A stretch of DNA of 64,000 nt from Anaeromyxobacter paludicola (GTDB lineage: Bacteria > Myxococcota > Myxococcia > Myxococcales > Anaeromyxobacteraceae). Below are positions 28,347 through 40,208 of the stretch, piece by piece. The notes under the pieces were generated by a model. The model was not told the origin of the DNA and searched no databases. It was given only the letters and a program-made list of their open reading frames with translations. The position numbers and the translations under genes are program-made. Position 1 is the stretch's first letter; every line of letters starts with the position of its first letter. The stretch spans positions 620,001 to 684,000 of the forward strand of contig NZ_AP025592.1 of assembly GCF_023169965.1 (NCBI RefSeq). Direction: 5' to 3'.

Positions 28347-28453
28347 GCGGCCCGAGCGCCGGCCGAGCGCCGGCCGAGCGCCGCGCGCGGACTTCGCCGG
28401 ACCGCGTCGCGCGCTGGCCTTTTCGCCGATCCGGCGATAGAAAAAACGATCCC

Positions 28454-30460
28454 ATGTCCGAGAACGTGAACGTCACGCTGCCCGACGGCAGCTCCAAGGA
28501 AGCGCCGCGCGGCGTGCGCATCATCGACTTCGTCCGCGAGCAGATCGGCCCCGGCCTCGCCAAGGCGGCCTACGCCGCCCGGCTGGACGGCGAGCCGGTC
28601 GATCTGTCGCGCGCCATCGACAAGGACGCCCGGCTCGAGGTGATCACCACCAAGAGCCCCGAGGCGCTCGAGATCGCCCGGCACGACGCCGCCCACGTGC
28701 TGGCGAGCGCGGTGCAGCGGCTCTACCCCGACGCGCAGGTCACCATCGGCCCCTCGGTCGAGGACGGCTTCTACTACGACTTCGCGCGGGAGAAGCCCTT
28801 CACGCCCGAGGACCTCGAGAAGATCGAGGCCGCCATCGCCGAGGAGGTGAAGGCCGACAAGCCGTTCGTCCGCGAGGAGATCTCGATGGACGAGGCGATC
28901 CGGCTCTTCGAGGCCAAGGGCGAGAAGTTCAAGGTCGAGATCGTCCGCGACATCGCCGCCAAGGGCGCGAAGACGCTCACCCTGTACCGGCACGGCGACT
29001 GGGTGGACTTCTGCCTCGGGCCCCACGGCCCCTCCACCGGGCGCATCGGGGTGGTCAAGCTCATGAGCGTGGCCGGCGCCTACTGGCGCGGCGACCCGAA
29101 GAACCCGATGCTGCAGCGCATCTACGGCACCGCCTTCTTCGACAAGAAGCAGCTCGAGGCCCACCTGGTCCGGCTGGAGGAGGCGCGCAAGCGCGACCAC
29201 CGCAAGCTCGGCCCCGCGCTCGGCCTCTTCGCGTTCCACGAGTACGCCCCCGGCGCCGCCTTCTGGCTGCCGCACGGCGTCGCCGTCTTCAACGTCCTCA
29301 TGGACGCGATGCGCCGCCTCGTGAACGCGAACGGCTACCAGGAGGTGAAGACGCCGCTGCTCTTCAACAAGCGGCTCTGGGAGACCAGCGGCCACTGGGG
29401 CAAGTACAAGGAGAACATGTTCCTCGTCGTCGACAGCGAGACCGACGAGAAGCTGCCGCTCGACGAGCGCTGCACCCAGTCGCTGAAGCCGATGAACTGC
29501 CCGTCGCACCACCTCATCTACCGGATGGGCAAGCGCAGCTACCGCGAGCTGCCGCTCCGCTACTACACGAGCGACGTGCTCCACCGGAACGAGGCCTCGG
29601 GCTCGCTCGGCGGCCTCACCCGCGTGCGCCAGTTCCAGCAGGACGACTCGCACATCTACCTCATGGAGTCGCAGGTCCAGGACGAGATCGCGCGCATCGT
29701 CGGGCTCATGAAGCAGGTGTACGGCGCCTTCGGGCTGCCGTTCAGCGCCCGCTTCTCCACCCGGCCCGAGGTGCGCATCGGCGACGACGCCCTCTGGGAT
29801 CGGGCGGAGGGGGCGCTCCGCAACGCCCTCGACACGCTCGGGCTCGAGTACACGGTGAACCCGGGCGACGGCGCCTTCTACGGCCCCAAGATCGACTTCG
29901 CGGTGACCGACTCGCTCGGCCGCACCTGGCAGCTCTGCACCATCCAGGTGGACTACGCGGCGCCGGAGCGCTTCGACCTCACCTACGTGGGCGACGACAA
30001 CCGCGAGCACCGGCCGGTGGTCATCCACCGCGCCATCTACGGCTCCTTCGAGCGGTTCATCGCCATCCTCACCGAGCACTACGCGGGCGCCTTCCCGGCC
30101 TGGCTGGCGCCGGTGCAGGCCCGCGTGGTCACCATCTCCGACCGCTACGACGCCTGGGCGGAGGAGGCGGCCGCGCGGCTGCGGCAGGCGGGCTACCGGG
30201 TCGAGCTCGACCGCTCGAGCGACACCCTCGGCGCCAAGATCCGGAACGCGCAGCTCGCCAAGATCCCCTTCACGCTCGTGGTGGGCGAGAAGGAGTGCGA
30301 GGTGAAGGGGGTCGCGCCGCGGCGGTACGGCGGCACGGAGCCGGGCGGCTCTGCTGACCGGCGGGCGGAGGCGAAGCCGGAGCAGACGACTGACCTGAAG
30401 ACCATGCCGCTCGAGGCCTTCCTCGAGCTCCTGGGCCGCGAGGCGGCGCCGCCGTTCTAG
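28454..30460 (+). CDS. thrS: Threonyl-tRNA synthetase
   Basis: 668 aa. It holds an N-terminal TGS domain (1-65), an editing domain with HDAAH and FCLGPH zinc/editing residues, a catalytic core with MNCPSHH and motif 2 ([16 protein letters not shown]), motif 3 near the end of the core and a C-terminal anticodon-binding domain. An extra Ser/Glu/Ala-rich stretch of about 18 residues (around 630-650) interrupts the last part of the anticodon domain, compared with the E. coli enzyme. The leader has a TCGCCG-AT-CCGGCGA hairpin flanked by T and A tracts. It charges tRNA-Thr. Confidence 0.97.
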   Translation: MSENVNVTLPDGSSKEAPRGVRIIDFVREQIGPGLAKAAYAARLDGEPVDLSRAIDKDARLEVITTKSPEALEIARHDAAHVLASAVQRLYPDAQVTIGPSVEDGFYYDFAREKPFTPEDLEKIEAAIAEEVKADKPFVREEISMDEAIRLFEAKGEKFKVEIVRDIAAKGAKTLTLYRHGDWVDFCLGPHGPSTGRIGVVKLMSVAGAYWRGDPKNPMLQRIYGTAFFDKKQLEAHLVRLEEARKRDHRKLGPALGLFAFHEYAPGAAFWLPHGVAVFNVLMDAMRRLVNANGYQEVKTPLLFNKRLWETSGHWGKYKENMFLVVDSETDEKLPLDERCTQSLKPMNCPSHHLIYRMGKRSYRELPLRYYTSDVLHRNEASGSLGGLTRVRQFQQDDSHIYLMESQVQDEIARIVGLMKQVYGAFGLPFSARFSTRPEVRIGDDALWDRAEGALRNALDTLGLEYTVNPGDGAFYGPKIDFAVTDSLGRTWQLCTIQVDYAAPERFDLTYVGDDNREHRPVVIHRAIYGSFERFIAILTEHYAGAFPAWLAPVQARVVTISDRYDAWAEEAAARLRQAGYRVELDRSSDTLGAKIRNAQLAKIPFTLVVGEKECEVKGVAPRRYGGTEPGGSADRRAEAKPEQTTDLKTMPLEAFLELLGREAAPPF

Positions 30461-30493
30461 TCGCGCCCCGATCGGGATCGATCGTTGCGCGGG

Positions 30494-30522
30494 TTCACAG
30501 CCCGCGTACCTTCTGCTACTCT
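30494..30522 (+). promoter_or_regulatory. Possible sigma-70 promoter for leuA operon
   Basis: TTCACA (30494-30499), a 17-bp spacer and TACTCT (30517-30522). The -35 overlaps a CGCGGG...CCCGCG dyad (about 30487-30505) that could be the thrS terminator or an operator. The match is modest. Confidence 0.35.
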
Positions 30523-30578
30523 CGATGATTCACACTTTGCTCCGGCCGATGCCGGGCCGGAGCGGCGAAGGGGAGACC

Positions 30579-32150
30579 GTGACTGAGGCCGCTTCGAACC
30601 GCGTCGTGATCTTCGACACCACCCTGCGGGATGGTGAGCAGTCGCCGGGCGCCAGCATGGACCTCGGCCAGAAGCTCCAGATCGCGAAGGCGCTCGAGGC
30701 GCTCGGGGTGGACGTGATCGAGGCCGGCTTCGCCGCCGCCTCGCCCGGCGACCTGGAGGCCATCCAGGGGGTGAGCCGCCACGTCTCCGGCCCGATCATC
30801 TGCAGCCTGGCCCGCTGCACCCAGGGCGACATCGACGCCTCCTGGAAGGCGCTGCAGGACGCGCCCCGCCGCCGCATCCACGTCTTCCTCGCCACGAGCC
30901 CCATCCACCGCGACTTCAAGCTGAAGCTCGCGAAGGAGGAGATCGTGAAGCGGGCGGTCGAGGGGGTGCGCCGCGCCCGCGAGCGGTTCGACGACGTCGA
31001 GTTCTCGCCGGAGGACGCCGCCCGCACCGAGCTCGAGTTCCTGGCCGAGGTGGTGGAGCGGGCCATCGAGGCCGGCGCCACGACGGTGAACATCCCGGAC
31101 ACGGTCGGGTACGCGCTCCCGCAGACCTACGCGGAGACCATCCGCTACCTGCGCGCCCACGTGCGCGGCATCGAGCGCGCGGTCATCTCCGTCCACTGCC
31201 ACAACGACCTCGGCCTCGCCGTCGCCAACAGCCTCGCCGGCGTGCTCGAGGGCGCGCGCCAGGTGGAGTGCACCATCAACGGCATCGGCGAGCGGGCCGG
31301 CAACGCCTCGCTCGAGGAGGTCGTCATGGCGGTGAGGACCCGCCGCGACGTGCTCAAGGTCGAGACCGGCATCCGGACCGACCGGCTCTACCCGACGAGC
31401 CGCCTGCTGTCGCAGGTGACCGGCCTCGCCGTGCAGCGGAACAAGGCCATCGTCGGCCAGAACGCCTTCGCCCACGAGGCGGGCATCCACCAGCACGGCA
31501 TGCTCACCCACCGCGAGACCTACGAGATCATGCGGCCGGAGGAGGTGGGCTTCGCCCGCTCCAGCCTCGTGCTCGGCAAGCACTCCGGCCGCCACGCGCT
31601 CAAGGAGCGGCTCGCCGCGCTCGGCTACGGGCTCGACGACAAGCAGCTCGATCTCGTCTTCGCCGACTTCAAGACGCTCGCCGACAAGAAGAAGGACATC
31701 TACGACGCCGACCTCGAGGCGCTCGTGATCCACGGCCAGGTGCTCGGCGCCGGCGCCCGCAAGTGGGAGCTCGCGGCGCTCTCGACCACCTCCGGGACCG
31801 GCACGCTGCCGGCCGCCTCCATCGCCCTGACCGACGCGGGCGGCGAGCGGCACCAGGCGGCGAGCGCCGGCGACGGCCCGGTGGACGCGGTCTTCAAGGC
31901 CATCGAGCGGATCACCGGCGTCTCGGTGAAGCTGCGGGACTACAGCATCGCCAGCGTGACCACCGGGGAGGACGCGCAGGGCGAGGTGGTGCTCGAGGTG
32001 GAGCACGAGACCGGCGTGTACCGCGGCCGCGCCCTCTCGACCGACATCATCGAGGGGAGCGCGCGCGCCCTCCTCGACGTGGTGAACCGCATCGCCGTCC
32101 GCGCGGGCGCCCAGTCGCCCGCCGGCCGGGAGGAGATGGGAACCGTCTGA
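30579..32150 (+). CDS. leuA: 2-isopropylmalate synthase
   Basis: 523 aa from the GTG at 30579, three bases after GGGGAG; an ATG at 30525 would add 18 residues not usual for the family. The [15 protein letters not shown] motif marks LeuA rather than citramalate synthase. The metal-binding HCHND and the LeuA C-terminal allosteric domain (from about 390) are present. It condenses acetyl-CoA with 2-oxoisovalerate, the first step of leucine synthesis, and leucine probably inhibits it. It overlaps leuC by one base. Confidence 0.95.
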   Translation: MTEAASNRVVIFDTTLRDGEQSPGASMDLGQKLQIAKALEALGVDVIEAGFAAASPGDLEAIQGVSRHVSGPIICSLARCTQGDIDASWKALQDAPRRRIHVFLATSPIHRDFKLKLAKEEIVKRAVEGVRRARERFDDVEFSPEDAARTELEFLAEVVERAIEAGATTVNIPDTVGYALPQTYAETIRYLRAHVRGIERAVISVHCHNDLGLAVANSLAGVLEGARQVECTINGIGERAGNASLEEVVMAVRTRRDVLKVETGIRTDRLYPTSRLLSQVTGLAVQRNKAIVGQNAFAHEAGIHQHGMLTHRETYEIMRPEEVGFARSSLVLGKHSGRHALKERLAALGYGLDDKQLDLVFADFKTLADKKKDIYDADLEALVIHGQVLGAGARKWELAALSTTSGTGTLPAASIALTDAGGERHQAASAGDGPVDAVFKAIERITGVSVKLRDYSIASVTTGEDAQGEVVLEVEHETGVYRGRALSTDIIEGSARALLDVVNRIAVRAGAQSPAGREEMGTV

Positions 32151-33562
32151 TGAGCCCGCGCACGCTGTTCGAGAAGGTCTGGGACGCGCACGTCGTCCGC
32201 CCCGAGACCGACGAGACCCCCGCCGTCCTCTACATCGACCTCCACCTCGTCCACGAGGTGACCTCGCCGCAGGCCTTCGCCGAGCTGCGCGCCCACGGCC
32301 TGCCGGTGCGGCGGCTCGACCGCACCGTCGCCACCATGGACCACTCCACGCCGACGCTGCCGCGCCAGGCCGACGGGAGCTATCCCTGGGCCGACGCCCA
32401 GGCCGAGGCCCAGGTGTCGATGCTCACCCGCAACTGCCTCGAGTTCGGCGTGGAGCTCCACCCGCTCGGCGAGCCGACGCAGGGCATCGTCCACGTGGTC
32501 GGGCCGGAGCTCGGCCTCACCTGGCCCGGCGCCACCGTGGTCTGCGGCGACAGCCACACCGCGACCCACGGGGCCTTCGGCGCGCTCGCCTTCGGCATCG
32601 GCACGAGCGAGGTGGGGCACGTGCTCGCCACCCAGTGCCTGCTGCAGCGCAAGCCGAAGACGCTGGCGGTCCGGGTGGAGGGGGCGCTCGGCCCCGGCGT
32701 GACCGCCAAGGACCTCGTGCTCGCCATCATCGCCAGGCTCGGCGTGGGCGGCGGCACCGGCCACGTCATCGAGTACCTCGGCCCGGCCATCCGCGCGCTC
32801 TCCATGGAGGCGCGCATGACCCTCTGCAACATGTCGATCGAGGCGGGGGCCCGCGCCGGCATGATCGCGCCCGACGAGGTCACCTTCGCGTACCTCGCCG
32901 GTCGCCCGCGCGCGCCGCACGGCGCCGCCTGGGAGCAGGCGGTCGCGGCCTGGCGCCAGCTCCCCTCCGACGCGGGCGCGCGCTACGACCGCGAGGTCAC
33001 CGTGGACGCCTCGGCCATCGAGCCGATGATCACCTGGGGCACGAACCCCGGCATGGCCATCCCGGTGACCGGCCGCGTGCCGACCCCGGAGGCGGCCGGC
33101 GCCGAGCGCGGCGCGGTGGAGAAGGCCCTCGGCTACATGGGCCTCGCGCCCGGCCAGCCGATCCTGGGGCAGCCGATCGACGTGGTCTTCATCGGCAGCT
33201 GCACCAACTCGCGCATCGAGGACCTGCGCGCCGCCGCGGCGGTGCTGAAGGGGCGCAAGGTGAAGGTGCGCTCGCTGGTGGTCCCGGGCTCCGCCGAGAT
33301 CAAGGCCCAGGCCGAGGCCGAGGGGCTCGACCGGATCTTCTCGGAGGCGGGCGCCGAGTGGCGCCAGGCCGGCTGCTCCATGTGCATCGCCATGAACGGC
33401 GATCGGATCGAGCGCGGCCAGTACTGCGTCTCCACCTCCAACCGCAACTTCGAGGGGCGCCAGGGCGCCGGGGGGCGCACGCTGCTCGCGAGCCCCGCCA
33501 CCGCCGCCGCCGCCGCCGTCGCCGGCGCGGTCGCCGACCCCCGCCGCATGGGAGCCGCCTAG
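32150..33562 (+). CDS. leuC: 3-isopropylmalate dehydratase, large subunit
   Basis: 470 aa. Aconitase-type 4Fe-4S ligands are seen in [12 protein letters not shown] and GCSMC, and HSTPT and [12 protein letters not shown] are the substrate-side motifs. With LeuD it isomerises 2- to 3-isopropylmalate. Start ATG overlaps the leuA stop (TGATG); leuD starts at the base after its stop. Confidence 0.96.
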   Translation: MSPRTLFEKVWDAHVVRPETDETPAVLYIDLHLVHEVTSPQAFAELRAHGLPVRRLDRTVATMDHSTPTLPRQADGSYPWADAQAEAQVSMLTRNCLEFGVELHPLGEPTQGIVHVVGPELGLTWPGATVVCGDSHTATHGAFGALAFGIGTSEVGHVLATQCLLQRKPKTLAVRVEGALGPGVTAKDLVLAIIARLGVGGGTGHVIEYLGPAIRALSMEARMTLCNMSIEAGARAGMIAPDEVTFAYLAGRPRAPHGAAWEQAVAAWRQLPSDAGARYDREVTVDASAIEPMITWGTNPGMAIPVTGRVPTPEAAGAERGAVEKALGYMGLAPGQPILGQPIDVVFIGSCTNSRIEDLRAAAAVLKGRKVKVRSLVVPGSAEIKAQAEAEGLDRIFSEAGAEWRQAGCSMCIAMNGDRIERGQYCVSTSNRNFEGRQGAGGRTLLASPATAAAAAVAGAVADPRRMGAA

Positions 33563-34135
33563 ATGGAGCCGCTGCGCACGATCGAGAGCCGCACGGTGGT
33601 GATGCCGCAGGCCAACATCGACACCGACCAGATCATCCCCGCCCGCTTCCTCAAGGTGACCGACAAGCAGGGGCTCGGGAAGGCGCTCTTCGCCGACTGG
33701 CGCTACGACGGCGAGGGGCGGCCCCGCCTCGACTTCGTCCTCAACCGCCCGGAGGCCGAGGGGGCGCGGGTGCTCGTGGCCGGCGACAACTTCGGCTGCG
33801 GCAGCTCGCGCGAGCACGCCCCCTGGGCGCTCGTGGACGCCGGCTTCCGCGCCGTGGTCTCGACCCGGATCGCCGACATCTTCCGCAACAACGCGCTCAA
33901 GAACGGGCTCGTGCCCATCGTGGTGGACGCGGCGGCCCACGCGCGCCTGCTCGCGGCGCCGGGGGCCGCGGTGCGGGTGGACGTCGAGGCGCAGACCCTC
34001 ACGCTGCCCGACGGCGCCGCGGTCCGCTTCCCGCTCGACGCCTTCAGCCGCTACTGCCTCCTGAACGGCGTGGACGAGCTCGGCTTCCTGCTCTCGCAGC
34101 GGCCGGCGATCGACGCCTACGAGAGGGCGCGATGA
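33563..34135 (+). CDS. leuD: 3-isopropylmalate dehydratase, small subunit
   Basis: 190 aa, the swivel domain partner of LeuC. The signature [17 protein letters not shown] is complete. It abuts leuC without any gap, and its stop overlaps leuB (ATGA), so LeuC, LeuD and LeuB are likely made in fixed ratio by coupling. Confidence 0.96.
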   Translation: MEPLRTIESRTVVMPQANIDTDQIIPARFLKVTDKQGLGKALFADWRYDGEGRPRLDFVLNRPEAEGARVLVAGDNFGCGSSREHAPWALVDAGFRAVVSTRIADIFRNNALKNGLVPIVVDAAAHARLLAAPGAAVRVDVEAQTLTLPDGAAVRFPLDAFSRYCLLNGVDELGFLLSQRPAIDAYERAR

Positions 34136-35217
34136 GCGGCGCCCCGGCCCCGGTGAAGGCCCGGATCGCGGTCCTCGCCGGCGACGGCATCGGCCCGGAG
34201 GTCACCGAGCAGGCGGTGCGGGTGCTCGAGGCCGTGGCCGCCGCCCGCGGCCACGTGTTCACGCTCGAGGACGCGCTCGTCGGCGGCGCCGCCATCGACG
34301 CCACCGGCTCGGCGCTCCCGGAGGAGACGCTCGCCGCCTGCCGGCGCTCCGACGCCGTGCTGTTCGGCGCCATCGGCGGGCCGAAGTGGGGCCCCTCGGC
34401 GAAGGTGCGCCCGGAGCAGGGGCTGCTCGCCCTGCGCAAGGGGCTCGGCCTGTTCGCGAACCTCCGGCCGGTGACGGTGAACCCGCGCCTCGCGGGGGCC
34501 TCGCCGCTCAAGGCCGAGGTGATCGCCGGCGTGGACCTGCTCGTGGTCCGCGAGCTTACCGGCGGCATCTACTTCGGCGAGAAGCGGCGCGAGGGCGCGA
34601 GCGCCTTCGACGCCTGCACCTACACCGAGGACGAGGTGGCGCGGGTGGTGCGGGTCGCGGCGCGGCTCGCCCGCGGCCGGCGCCGGAAGCTCACCAGCGT
34701 GGACAAGGCGAACGTCCTCGAGACCTCCCGGCTCTGGCGCGACGTGGCCACCCGCGTCGTGAAGGAGGAGTTCCCGGAAGTCGTCCTCGACCACCACCTC
34801 GTGGACAGCTGCGCCATGCAGCTCGTCCGCCGCCCGGCCGACTTCGACGTGGTGGTGACCGAGAACATGTTCGGCGACATCCTCACCGACGAGGCCTCGG
34901 TCATCGCCGGCTCGATCGGCCTGCTGCCGTCGGCGTCGCTGGGCGAGGGGACCTTCGGCCTCTACGAGCCCATCCACGGCTCGGCGCCCGACATCGCCGG
35001 GCGCGGCCTCGCCGACCCCTACGGCACCATCGCCAGCGCGGCGATGCTCCTGCGCCACTCGCTCGGCCTCGAGCGGGAGGCGGCGCTCGTGGAGCAGGCG
35101 GTCGCCCGCGCGGTGGACGGCGGCGCGCTCACCGCCGACCTCGGCGGGAGCACCTCGACCGAGGCGGCCGGCACGGCCGTCGTCCAGGCGCTCGAGTCGC
35201 TCGTAGCCGTAGCCTAG
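34132..35217 (+). CDS. leuB: 3-isopropylmalate dehydrogenase
   Basis: 361 aa. It has the beta-decarboxylating dehydrogenase pattern: GDGIGPEV at the start, [12 protein letters not shown], the SVDKANVLE loop and [13 protein letters not shown]-like [12 protein letters not shown] region, then [14 protein letters not shown] for NAD binding. It makes 2-oxoisocaproate using NAD. The last leucine gene of the string; a 101-bp gap with a possible new promoter separates it from ilvB. Confidence 0.96.
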   Translation: MSGAPAPVKARIAVLAGDGIGPEVTEQAVRVLEAVAAARGHVFTLEDALVGGAAIDATGSALPEETLAACRRSDAVLFGAIGGPKWGPSAKVRPEQGLLALRKGLGLFANLRPVTVNPRLAGASPLKAEVIAGVDLLVVRELTGGIYFGEKRREGASAFDACTYTEDEVARVVRVAARLARGRRRKLTSVDKANVLETSRLWRDVATRVVKEEFPEVVLDHHLVDSCAMQLVRRPADFDVVVTENMFGDILTDEASVIAGSIGLLPSASLGEGTFGLYEPIHGSAPDIAGRGLADPYGTIASAAMLLRHSLGLEREAALVEQAVARAVDGGALTADLGGSTSTEAAGTAVVQALESLVAVA

Positions 35218-35280
35218 GGGCGCCCGGCCGGCCTCCGCGTCGGCCGCGCCGGGCCGCCGCAATGGGACGTCGCGGGAGCG

Positions 35281-35309
35281 TTGAGGTGAATTCGAATCGA
35301 CTGTAGTCT
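35281..35309 (+). promoter_or_regulatory. Possible internal promoter for ilvBNC
   Basis: TTGAGG (35281-35286), a 17-bp spacer and TAGTCT (35304-35309), in a locally AT-richer stretch (GAATTCGAATCG). AGGGATCC then precedes the ilvB ATG. No leader peptide rich in branched-chain codons is seen. Confidence 0.4.
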
Positions 35310-35318
35310 GAGGGATCC

Positions 35319-37040
35319 ATGGCGAAAGAGAAGATGACCGGCGCGCAGGCGCTCCTGCGCTGCCTCGAGCTCGAAGCCGTCGAGTACGTGTTCGGCGTCC
35401 CCGGGGGCGCCATCCTGCCGGTGTACGACGCCCTGTTCGAGGCGACGCACCAGAAGGGCTACCACCTCAAGCACGTCCTCGTACGCCACGAGCAGGTCGG
35501 GGCGCACGCCGCGGAGGGCTACGCCCTCGCCACCGGCAAGGTCGGGGTCTGCTTCGGCACCTCCGGCCCGGGCGCCACCAACCTCGTCACCGGCATCGCC
35601 GACGCCTACATGGACTCGGTGCCGCTCGTCGCCATCACCGGCAACGTGCCCAAGTCGCTCATCGGCACCGACGCCTTCCAGGAGGCCGACATCACCGGCA
35701 TCACCATGCCGGTGACCAAGCACAACTGGCTCGTGACCGACGTGGAGGACCTGCCGCGCATCATCAAGGAGGCCTTCTACCTCGCGCGCACCGGCCGGCC
35801 CGGCCCGGTCCTGGTGGACATCCCCAAGGACGTGCAGAACGCGACCTTCGAGTTCGAGTACCCGGAGACGGTGAACATCCCCGGGTACATGCCGGCGCCG
35901 AAGGAGCCGCCGCGGCTCGCCGACGCCGCCACGCTCATCCGCTCCGCCACCCGCCCGGTGCTCTACCTCGGCGGCGGCGTCCGCTCCTCCGGCAGCTACG
36001 CCGAGGTGCTCGCCTTCGCCGAGCTGGTGGGCGCGCCGGTGGTCACGACCGTCCACGGCAAGGGCGTCTTCCCCGAGACCCACCCGCGCTGCCTCGGCAT
36101 GTTCGGCATGCACGGATCGCGGTACGCCAACTACGCGGTCCAGGACTCCGACCTCATCGTCGCGCTCGGCGCCCGGTTCGACGACCGGGTCACCGGCAAG
36201 CTCTCGGCCTTCGCCCCGGAGGCGAAGGTGGTGCACCTCGACGTGGACCCGGCCGAGATCTCCAAGCTCGTGACCGCCACGGTGCCGCTCGTCGGCGATC
36301 TGAAGGTGCTCCTCCCCCGGCTGCACGCCGAGGTGCAGCGGGTGTTCGAGGCGCGCGGGCGGCCCGACCTCGGGCCGTGGCTGGCCCGCGTCGAGGCCTG
36401 GCGGACGAAGCACCCGCTCCGCTACGCCCAGGAGCCGGGTGCGCCCATCCTCCCGCAGAAGGCGATCGACGTCCTCTACGAGAAGACGAAGGGGCGGGCC
36501 ATCGTCGCCACCGGCGTGGGCGAGCACCAGATGTTCGCCGCGCAGTGGTACAAGACCGACTTCCCGCGCCAGTTCATCACCTCCGGCGGCCTCGGCACGA
36601 TGGGCTTCTGCCTCCCGGCGGCCATCGGCGCCCAGCTCGGCAAGCCGGGCGAGCTCGTCATCGGCATCGACGGCGACGGCAGCTTCCAGATGACGCTGCA
36701 GGATCTCGCCACCGCGGTGGAGCTCGAGCTGCCCATCAAGATCTTCATCCTCAACAACCTGTTCCTGGGCATGGTCCGCCAGTGGCAGGAGCTCTTCTAC
36801 GACAACCGCTTCAGCCAGACGCCGCTCAAGGACTGCCCCGACTTCGTGAAGCTCGCGGAGGCCTACGGCTGCCTCGGCCTGCGCGCCCGCACGCTCGAGG
36901 AGCTCGAGCCGGTGGTGGATCAGGCGCTGGCGCCCCGGGGCGGGCCGGTCATCGTGGACATCCGGGTCCGCCGCCAGGAGAAGGTGTTCCCGATGGTGCC
37001 CGCCGGCGCGCCGCTCAACGACATGATCGGGGGTGAGTAG
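35319..37040 (+). CDS. ilvB: Acetolactate synthase, large (catalytic) subunit
   Basis: 573 aa. N-terminal TPP PYR domain with the catalytic Glu in [15 protein letters not shown], a central FAD-binding domain and a C-terminal PP domain with GDGSFQMT...FILNN. It makes acetolactate (valine, leucine) and acetohydroxybutyrate (isoleucine). The regulatory subunit starts at the base following the stop. No ilvD or ilvE is in the window. Confidence 0.96.
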   Translation: MAKEKMTGAQALLRCLELEAVEYVFGVPGGAILPVYDALFEATHQKGYHLKHVLVRHEQVGAHAAEGYALATGKVGVCFGTSGPGATNLVTGIADAYMDSVPLVAITGNVPKSLIGTDAFQEADITGITMPVTKHNWLVTDVEDLPRIIKEAFYLARTGRPGPVLVDIPKDVQNATFEFEYPETVNIPGYMPAPKEPPRLADAATLIRSATRPVLYLGGGVRSSGSYAEVLAFAELVGAPVVTTVHGKGVFPETHPRCLGMFGMHGSRYANYAVQDSDLIVALGARFDDRVTGKLSAFAPEAKVVHLDVDPAEISKLVTATVPLVGDLKVLLPRLHAEVQRVFEARGRPDLGPWLARVEAWRTKHPLRYAQEPGAPILPQKAIDVLYEKTKGRAIVATGVGEHQMFAAQWYKTDFPRQFITSGGLGTMGFCLPAAIGAQLGKPGELVIGIDGDGSFQMTLQDLATAVELELPIKIFILNNLFLGMVRQWQELFYDNRFSQTPLKDCPDFVKLAEAYGCLGLRARTLEELEPVVDQALAPRGGPVIVDIRVRRQEKVFPMVPAGAPLNDMIGGE

Positions 37041-37574
37041 ATGGAACGCACCGAGGAAGCCCAGAACTACTCGCTCCACACCATCAGCCTGCTGGTGCAG
37101 AACCTGCCCGGCGTGCTCCACCGCATCGCCGGCCTCTTCTCGCGGCGCGGCTACAACATCGCGAGCCTCACGGTCGGCCCGACCGAGCGGCCCGAGTACT
37201 CGCGCATGACCATCGTGGTGCGCCTGTCCTCGATGACGGTGGATCAGGTGGTCCGCCAGGTGCAGAAGCTCGTCCCGGTGGTCGAGGTCCGCGAGCTCAA
37301 GCCCCAGGACCTCGTCGAGCGCGAGCTCATGCTCGTGAAGATCAAGACGCCGGAGGCGAACCACTCCGAGCTGCGCGCGCTGGCCGAGACCTACGAGGCC
37401 TCCATCGTGGACGTCTCGCCCGACGCCCTCATCGTCGAGGCCACCGGCAACGCCGGCAAGCTCGACGCCCTCGAGGACCGGCTCAAGGCCTACGGCATCC
37501 AGGAGATCTGCCGCAGCGGCCGCATCGCCCTCGAGCGCGGCTTCAAGACCCTCGCTCCCCCCAACCTCAAGTAG
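37041..37574 (+). CDS. ilvN: Acetolactate synthase, small (regulatory) subunit
   Basis: 177 aa. The N-terminal ACT domain is [27 protein letters not shown], with a second ACT-like half from about residue 85. It confers valine feedback control on IlvB. It is immediately adjacent to ilvB with no intergenic bases. Its length (about 160-180) matches the ilvH/ilvN long type. Confidence 0.95.
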   Translation: MERTEEAQNYSLHTISLLVQNLPGVLHRIAGLFSRRGYNIASLTVGPTERPEYSRMTIVVRLSSMTVDQVVRQVQKLVPVVEVRELKPQDLVERELMLVKIKTPEANHSELRALAETYEASIVDVSPDALIVEATGNAGKLDALEDRLKAYGIQEICRSGRIALERGFKTLAPPNLK

Positions 37575-37609
37575 CTCCCCGCAACCGCAAACCCGTACAA
37601 GGAACCGAA

Positions 37610-38635
<1,026 letters not shown>

Positions 38636-38658
38636 CCCGTCCGGCGATCGGGGTCGAC

Positions 38659-38680
38659 GCTCCTCCGCAGGCGGAGGAGC
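38659..38680. terminator. Perfect dyad after ilvC
   Basis: GCTCCTCCGC (38659-38668) and GCGGAGGAGC (38671-38680) form a ten-base perfect inverted repeat with only two bases between. No T-run follows, so it may be a Rho-assisted terminator or an operator; the infC -35 box begins two bases later. Confidence 0.4.
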
Positions 38681-38681
38681 G

Positions 38682-38709
38682 TTGACTTCTCGAACGAAAT
38701 CCTTAAAGT
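38682..38709 (+). promoter_or_regulatory. Sigma-70 promoter for the infC operon
   Basis: TTGACT (38682-38687), a 16-bp spacer and TAAAGT (38704-38709). It leaves a leader of about 95 nt before the infC start and ends the branched-chain transcription unit. Confidence 0.55.
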
Positions 38710-38809
38710 ACGCTGTCCTTTGCCGTCCGGCGGCGGCGTGGATTCACCACAAAAGCGAGTCATTCCAGAGCGTTCCGCCTCGACGCTCACAGGTACTGGA
38801 GAGTAGGCC

Positions 38810-39508
38810 ATCAACCCGCGAGACACACGCAGCCAGCGCGACGCACGCACCAACCGGCGCATCAAGGCGCGCGAGGTTCGAGTCGTCGGCCCCACCGGGG
38901 AGCAGCTCGGCGTCCTGCCGATCGATCAGGCGCTGGCGCGCGCCCAGGCCGAAGGGATGGACCTCGTCGAGGTCAGCCCGATGGCCAAGCCGCCCGTCTG
39001 CAAGATCATGGACTACGGGCGCTTCAAGTACCTCGAGAAGAAGAAGCAGAACGAGGCGAAGAAGAAGCAGGTCGTGGTGCAGCTCAAGGAGGTGAAGCTG
39101 CGCCCGCGCACCGAGGAGCACGACTACGACGTCAAGGTGCGCAAGATCCGCGAGTTCCTCGCCGAGTCCAACAAGGCGCGCGTGACCGTGACCTTCCGCG
39201 GCCGCGAGATGAGCCACCGCGAGCTCGGGCAGAAGGTGCTGCAGCGGGTCATCGAGGACATGAAGGACGTGGCCGTCATCGAGGCCGCGCCCCGCATGGA
39301 AGGGCGCCAGATGTTCATGATCCTGGCCCCGAACCCGAAGATGCTCCAGGCCCAGCGCGATCGCGCCCGGGCGGCGGAGGCCAAGGGCGCCGCCGCTGCC
39401 GCCGGCGCGGCGTCCCCGGCCCCGCAGGCCGCCGCCCAGCCCGCGGCCGCCCCTCGCCCCGAGACGCCGGCGGAGGCCCCGCGCCCCCCGGCGGTCGAAC
39501 AGCAGTAA
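38810..39508 (+). CDS. infC: Translation initiation factor IF-3 with ATC start codon
   Basis: 232 aa when started at ATC 38810. The in-frame TAG at 38804 and the lack of any ATG/GTG/TTG before 38957 force a rare start: a complete IF3 N-domain (RINRRIKAREVRVVG-like, GEQLGVLPIDQAL) is encoded from 38810, and GGAG sits about 8 bp upstream. The linker is Lys-rich (KKKQNEAKKKQ) and the C-domain has FRGREMSHRELG and EGRQMFMILAP. An Ala/Pro tail of about 38 residues follows, as in the myxobacterial IF3 called Dsg. Non-standard starts let IF3 repress its own translation in E. coli. Confidence 0.93.
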   Translation: MNPRDTRSQRDARTNRRIKAREVRVVGPTGEQLGVLPIDQALARAQAEGMDLVEVSPMAKPPVCKIMDYGRFKYLEKKKQNEAKKKQVVVQLKEVKLRPRTEEHDYDVKVRKIREFLAESNKARVTVTFRGREMSHRELGQKVLQRVIEDMKDVAVIEAAPRMEGRQMFMILAPNPKMLQAQRDRARAAEAKGAAAAAGAASPAPQAAAQPAAAPRPETPAEAPRPPAVEQQ

Positions 39509-39526
39509 CGAACAGGAAAGAGAACG

Positions 39527-39730
39527 ATGCCCAAGCTGAAGACGAAGAGCGCCGCGAAGAAGCGGTTCCAGGTGAAGAAGAGCGGCGCGGTGAAGTTCCG
39601 CCGGGCCGGCGTCCGGCACCTCGCCACGTTCGGCAAGACCAAGAAGCAGAAGGTCGGCCTGCGCGGCACGAGCCACCTCACGGACGAGGACGCCAAGAAG
39701 ATCAAGGAGTGCTTCCCCTACGCCCGGTAG
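39527..39730 (+). CDS. rpmI: 50S ribosomal protein L35
   Basis: 67 aa, starting MPKLKTKSAAKKRF, the invariant L35 beginning, with a very basic composition throughout. GGAAAGAGA precedes the ATG. It lies between infC and rplT, the standard order, 18 bp after infC. Confidence 0.97.
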   Translation: MPKLKTKSAAKKRFQVKKSGAVKFRRAGVRHLATFGKTKKQKVGLRGTSHLTDEDAKKIKECFPYAR

Positions 39731-39788
39731 TCGGTCGTAGTCGCAAGCCCGGTCCCACAGCGCCCAAGCGGGGCTCACGAAGCGCGGC

Positions 39789-39820
39789 GCGGACGTCACC
39801 GGAGGTGACGGACGGTCCGC
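39789..39820 (+). promoter_or_regulatory. Stem-loop in rpmI-rplT spacer, possible L20 control site
   Basis: GCGGAC-GTCACC (39789-39800) pairs with GGTGAC (39804-39809) and GTCCGC (39815-39820), giving a 12-bp stem with a five-base bulge and a GGA loop. L20 is known to regulate this operon by binding mRNA in E. coli and Bacillus; whether this hairpin is such a site is inference. Confidence 0.4.
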
Positions 39821-39847
39821 CTCCCGCCGGCAAACAGGAGAAGAGAG

Positions 39848-40192
39848 ATGCGCGTCAAGAAGGGTTTCAAGGCTCGTCGCCGTCGTAACCGCGTACTGAA
39901 GCTCGCGAAGGGCTTCCGCGGCCGCCGCAAGAATTGCTACAAGCGCGCCAACCAGGCCGTCGAGCGCGCCCTCAACTACAGCACCCGCGATCGCCGCCGC
40001 CGCCGCCGCGAGTTCCGCTCGCTCTGGATCACCCGCATCAACGCCGCGGCCCGCCTCAACGGCACGAGCTACTCCAAGCTCGTCTCGGCGCTCGCCAAGG
40101 CCGGCGTGGCGCTCGACCGCAAGGTGCTCGCGGACCTCGCGCTCTTCGTCCCGGGCGACTTCGCCCAGGTCGTGAAGTCGGTGCAGGCCTAG
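39848..40192 (+). CDS. rplT: 50S ribosomal protein L20
   Basis: 114 aa. It begins with a basic helix ([24 protein letters not shown] split over residues 2-25) and carries the typical [20 protein letters not shown] segment. L20 is needed for early 50S assembly. AGGAGAAGAGAG gives a strong ribosome-binding site. The 117-bp spacer from rpmI contains a stable hairpin. Confidence 0.97.
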   Translation: MRVKKGFKARRRRNRVLKLAKGFRGRRKNCYKRANQAVERALNYSTRDRRRRRREFRSLWITRINAAARLNGTSYSKLVSALAKAGVALDRKVLADLALFVPGDFAQVVKSVQA

Positions 40193-40208
40193 CGGGGGAG
40201 CCGTCCCC

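Noticed and set aside
28350-28384. GAGCGCCGGCC direct repeat before thrS as a regulatory array
   Set aside because: Only two full copies and one partial copy of a low-complexity GC unit; likely slippage at the end of the previous gene.
38957-39508. ATG 38957 as the infC start
   Set aside because: It would remove most of the IF3 N-domain, which is plainly encoded in frame from 38810.
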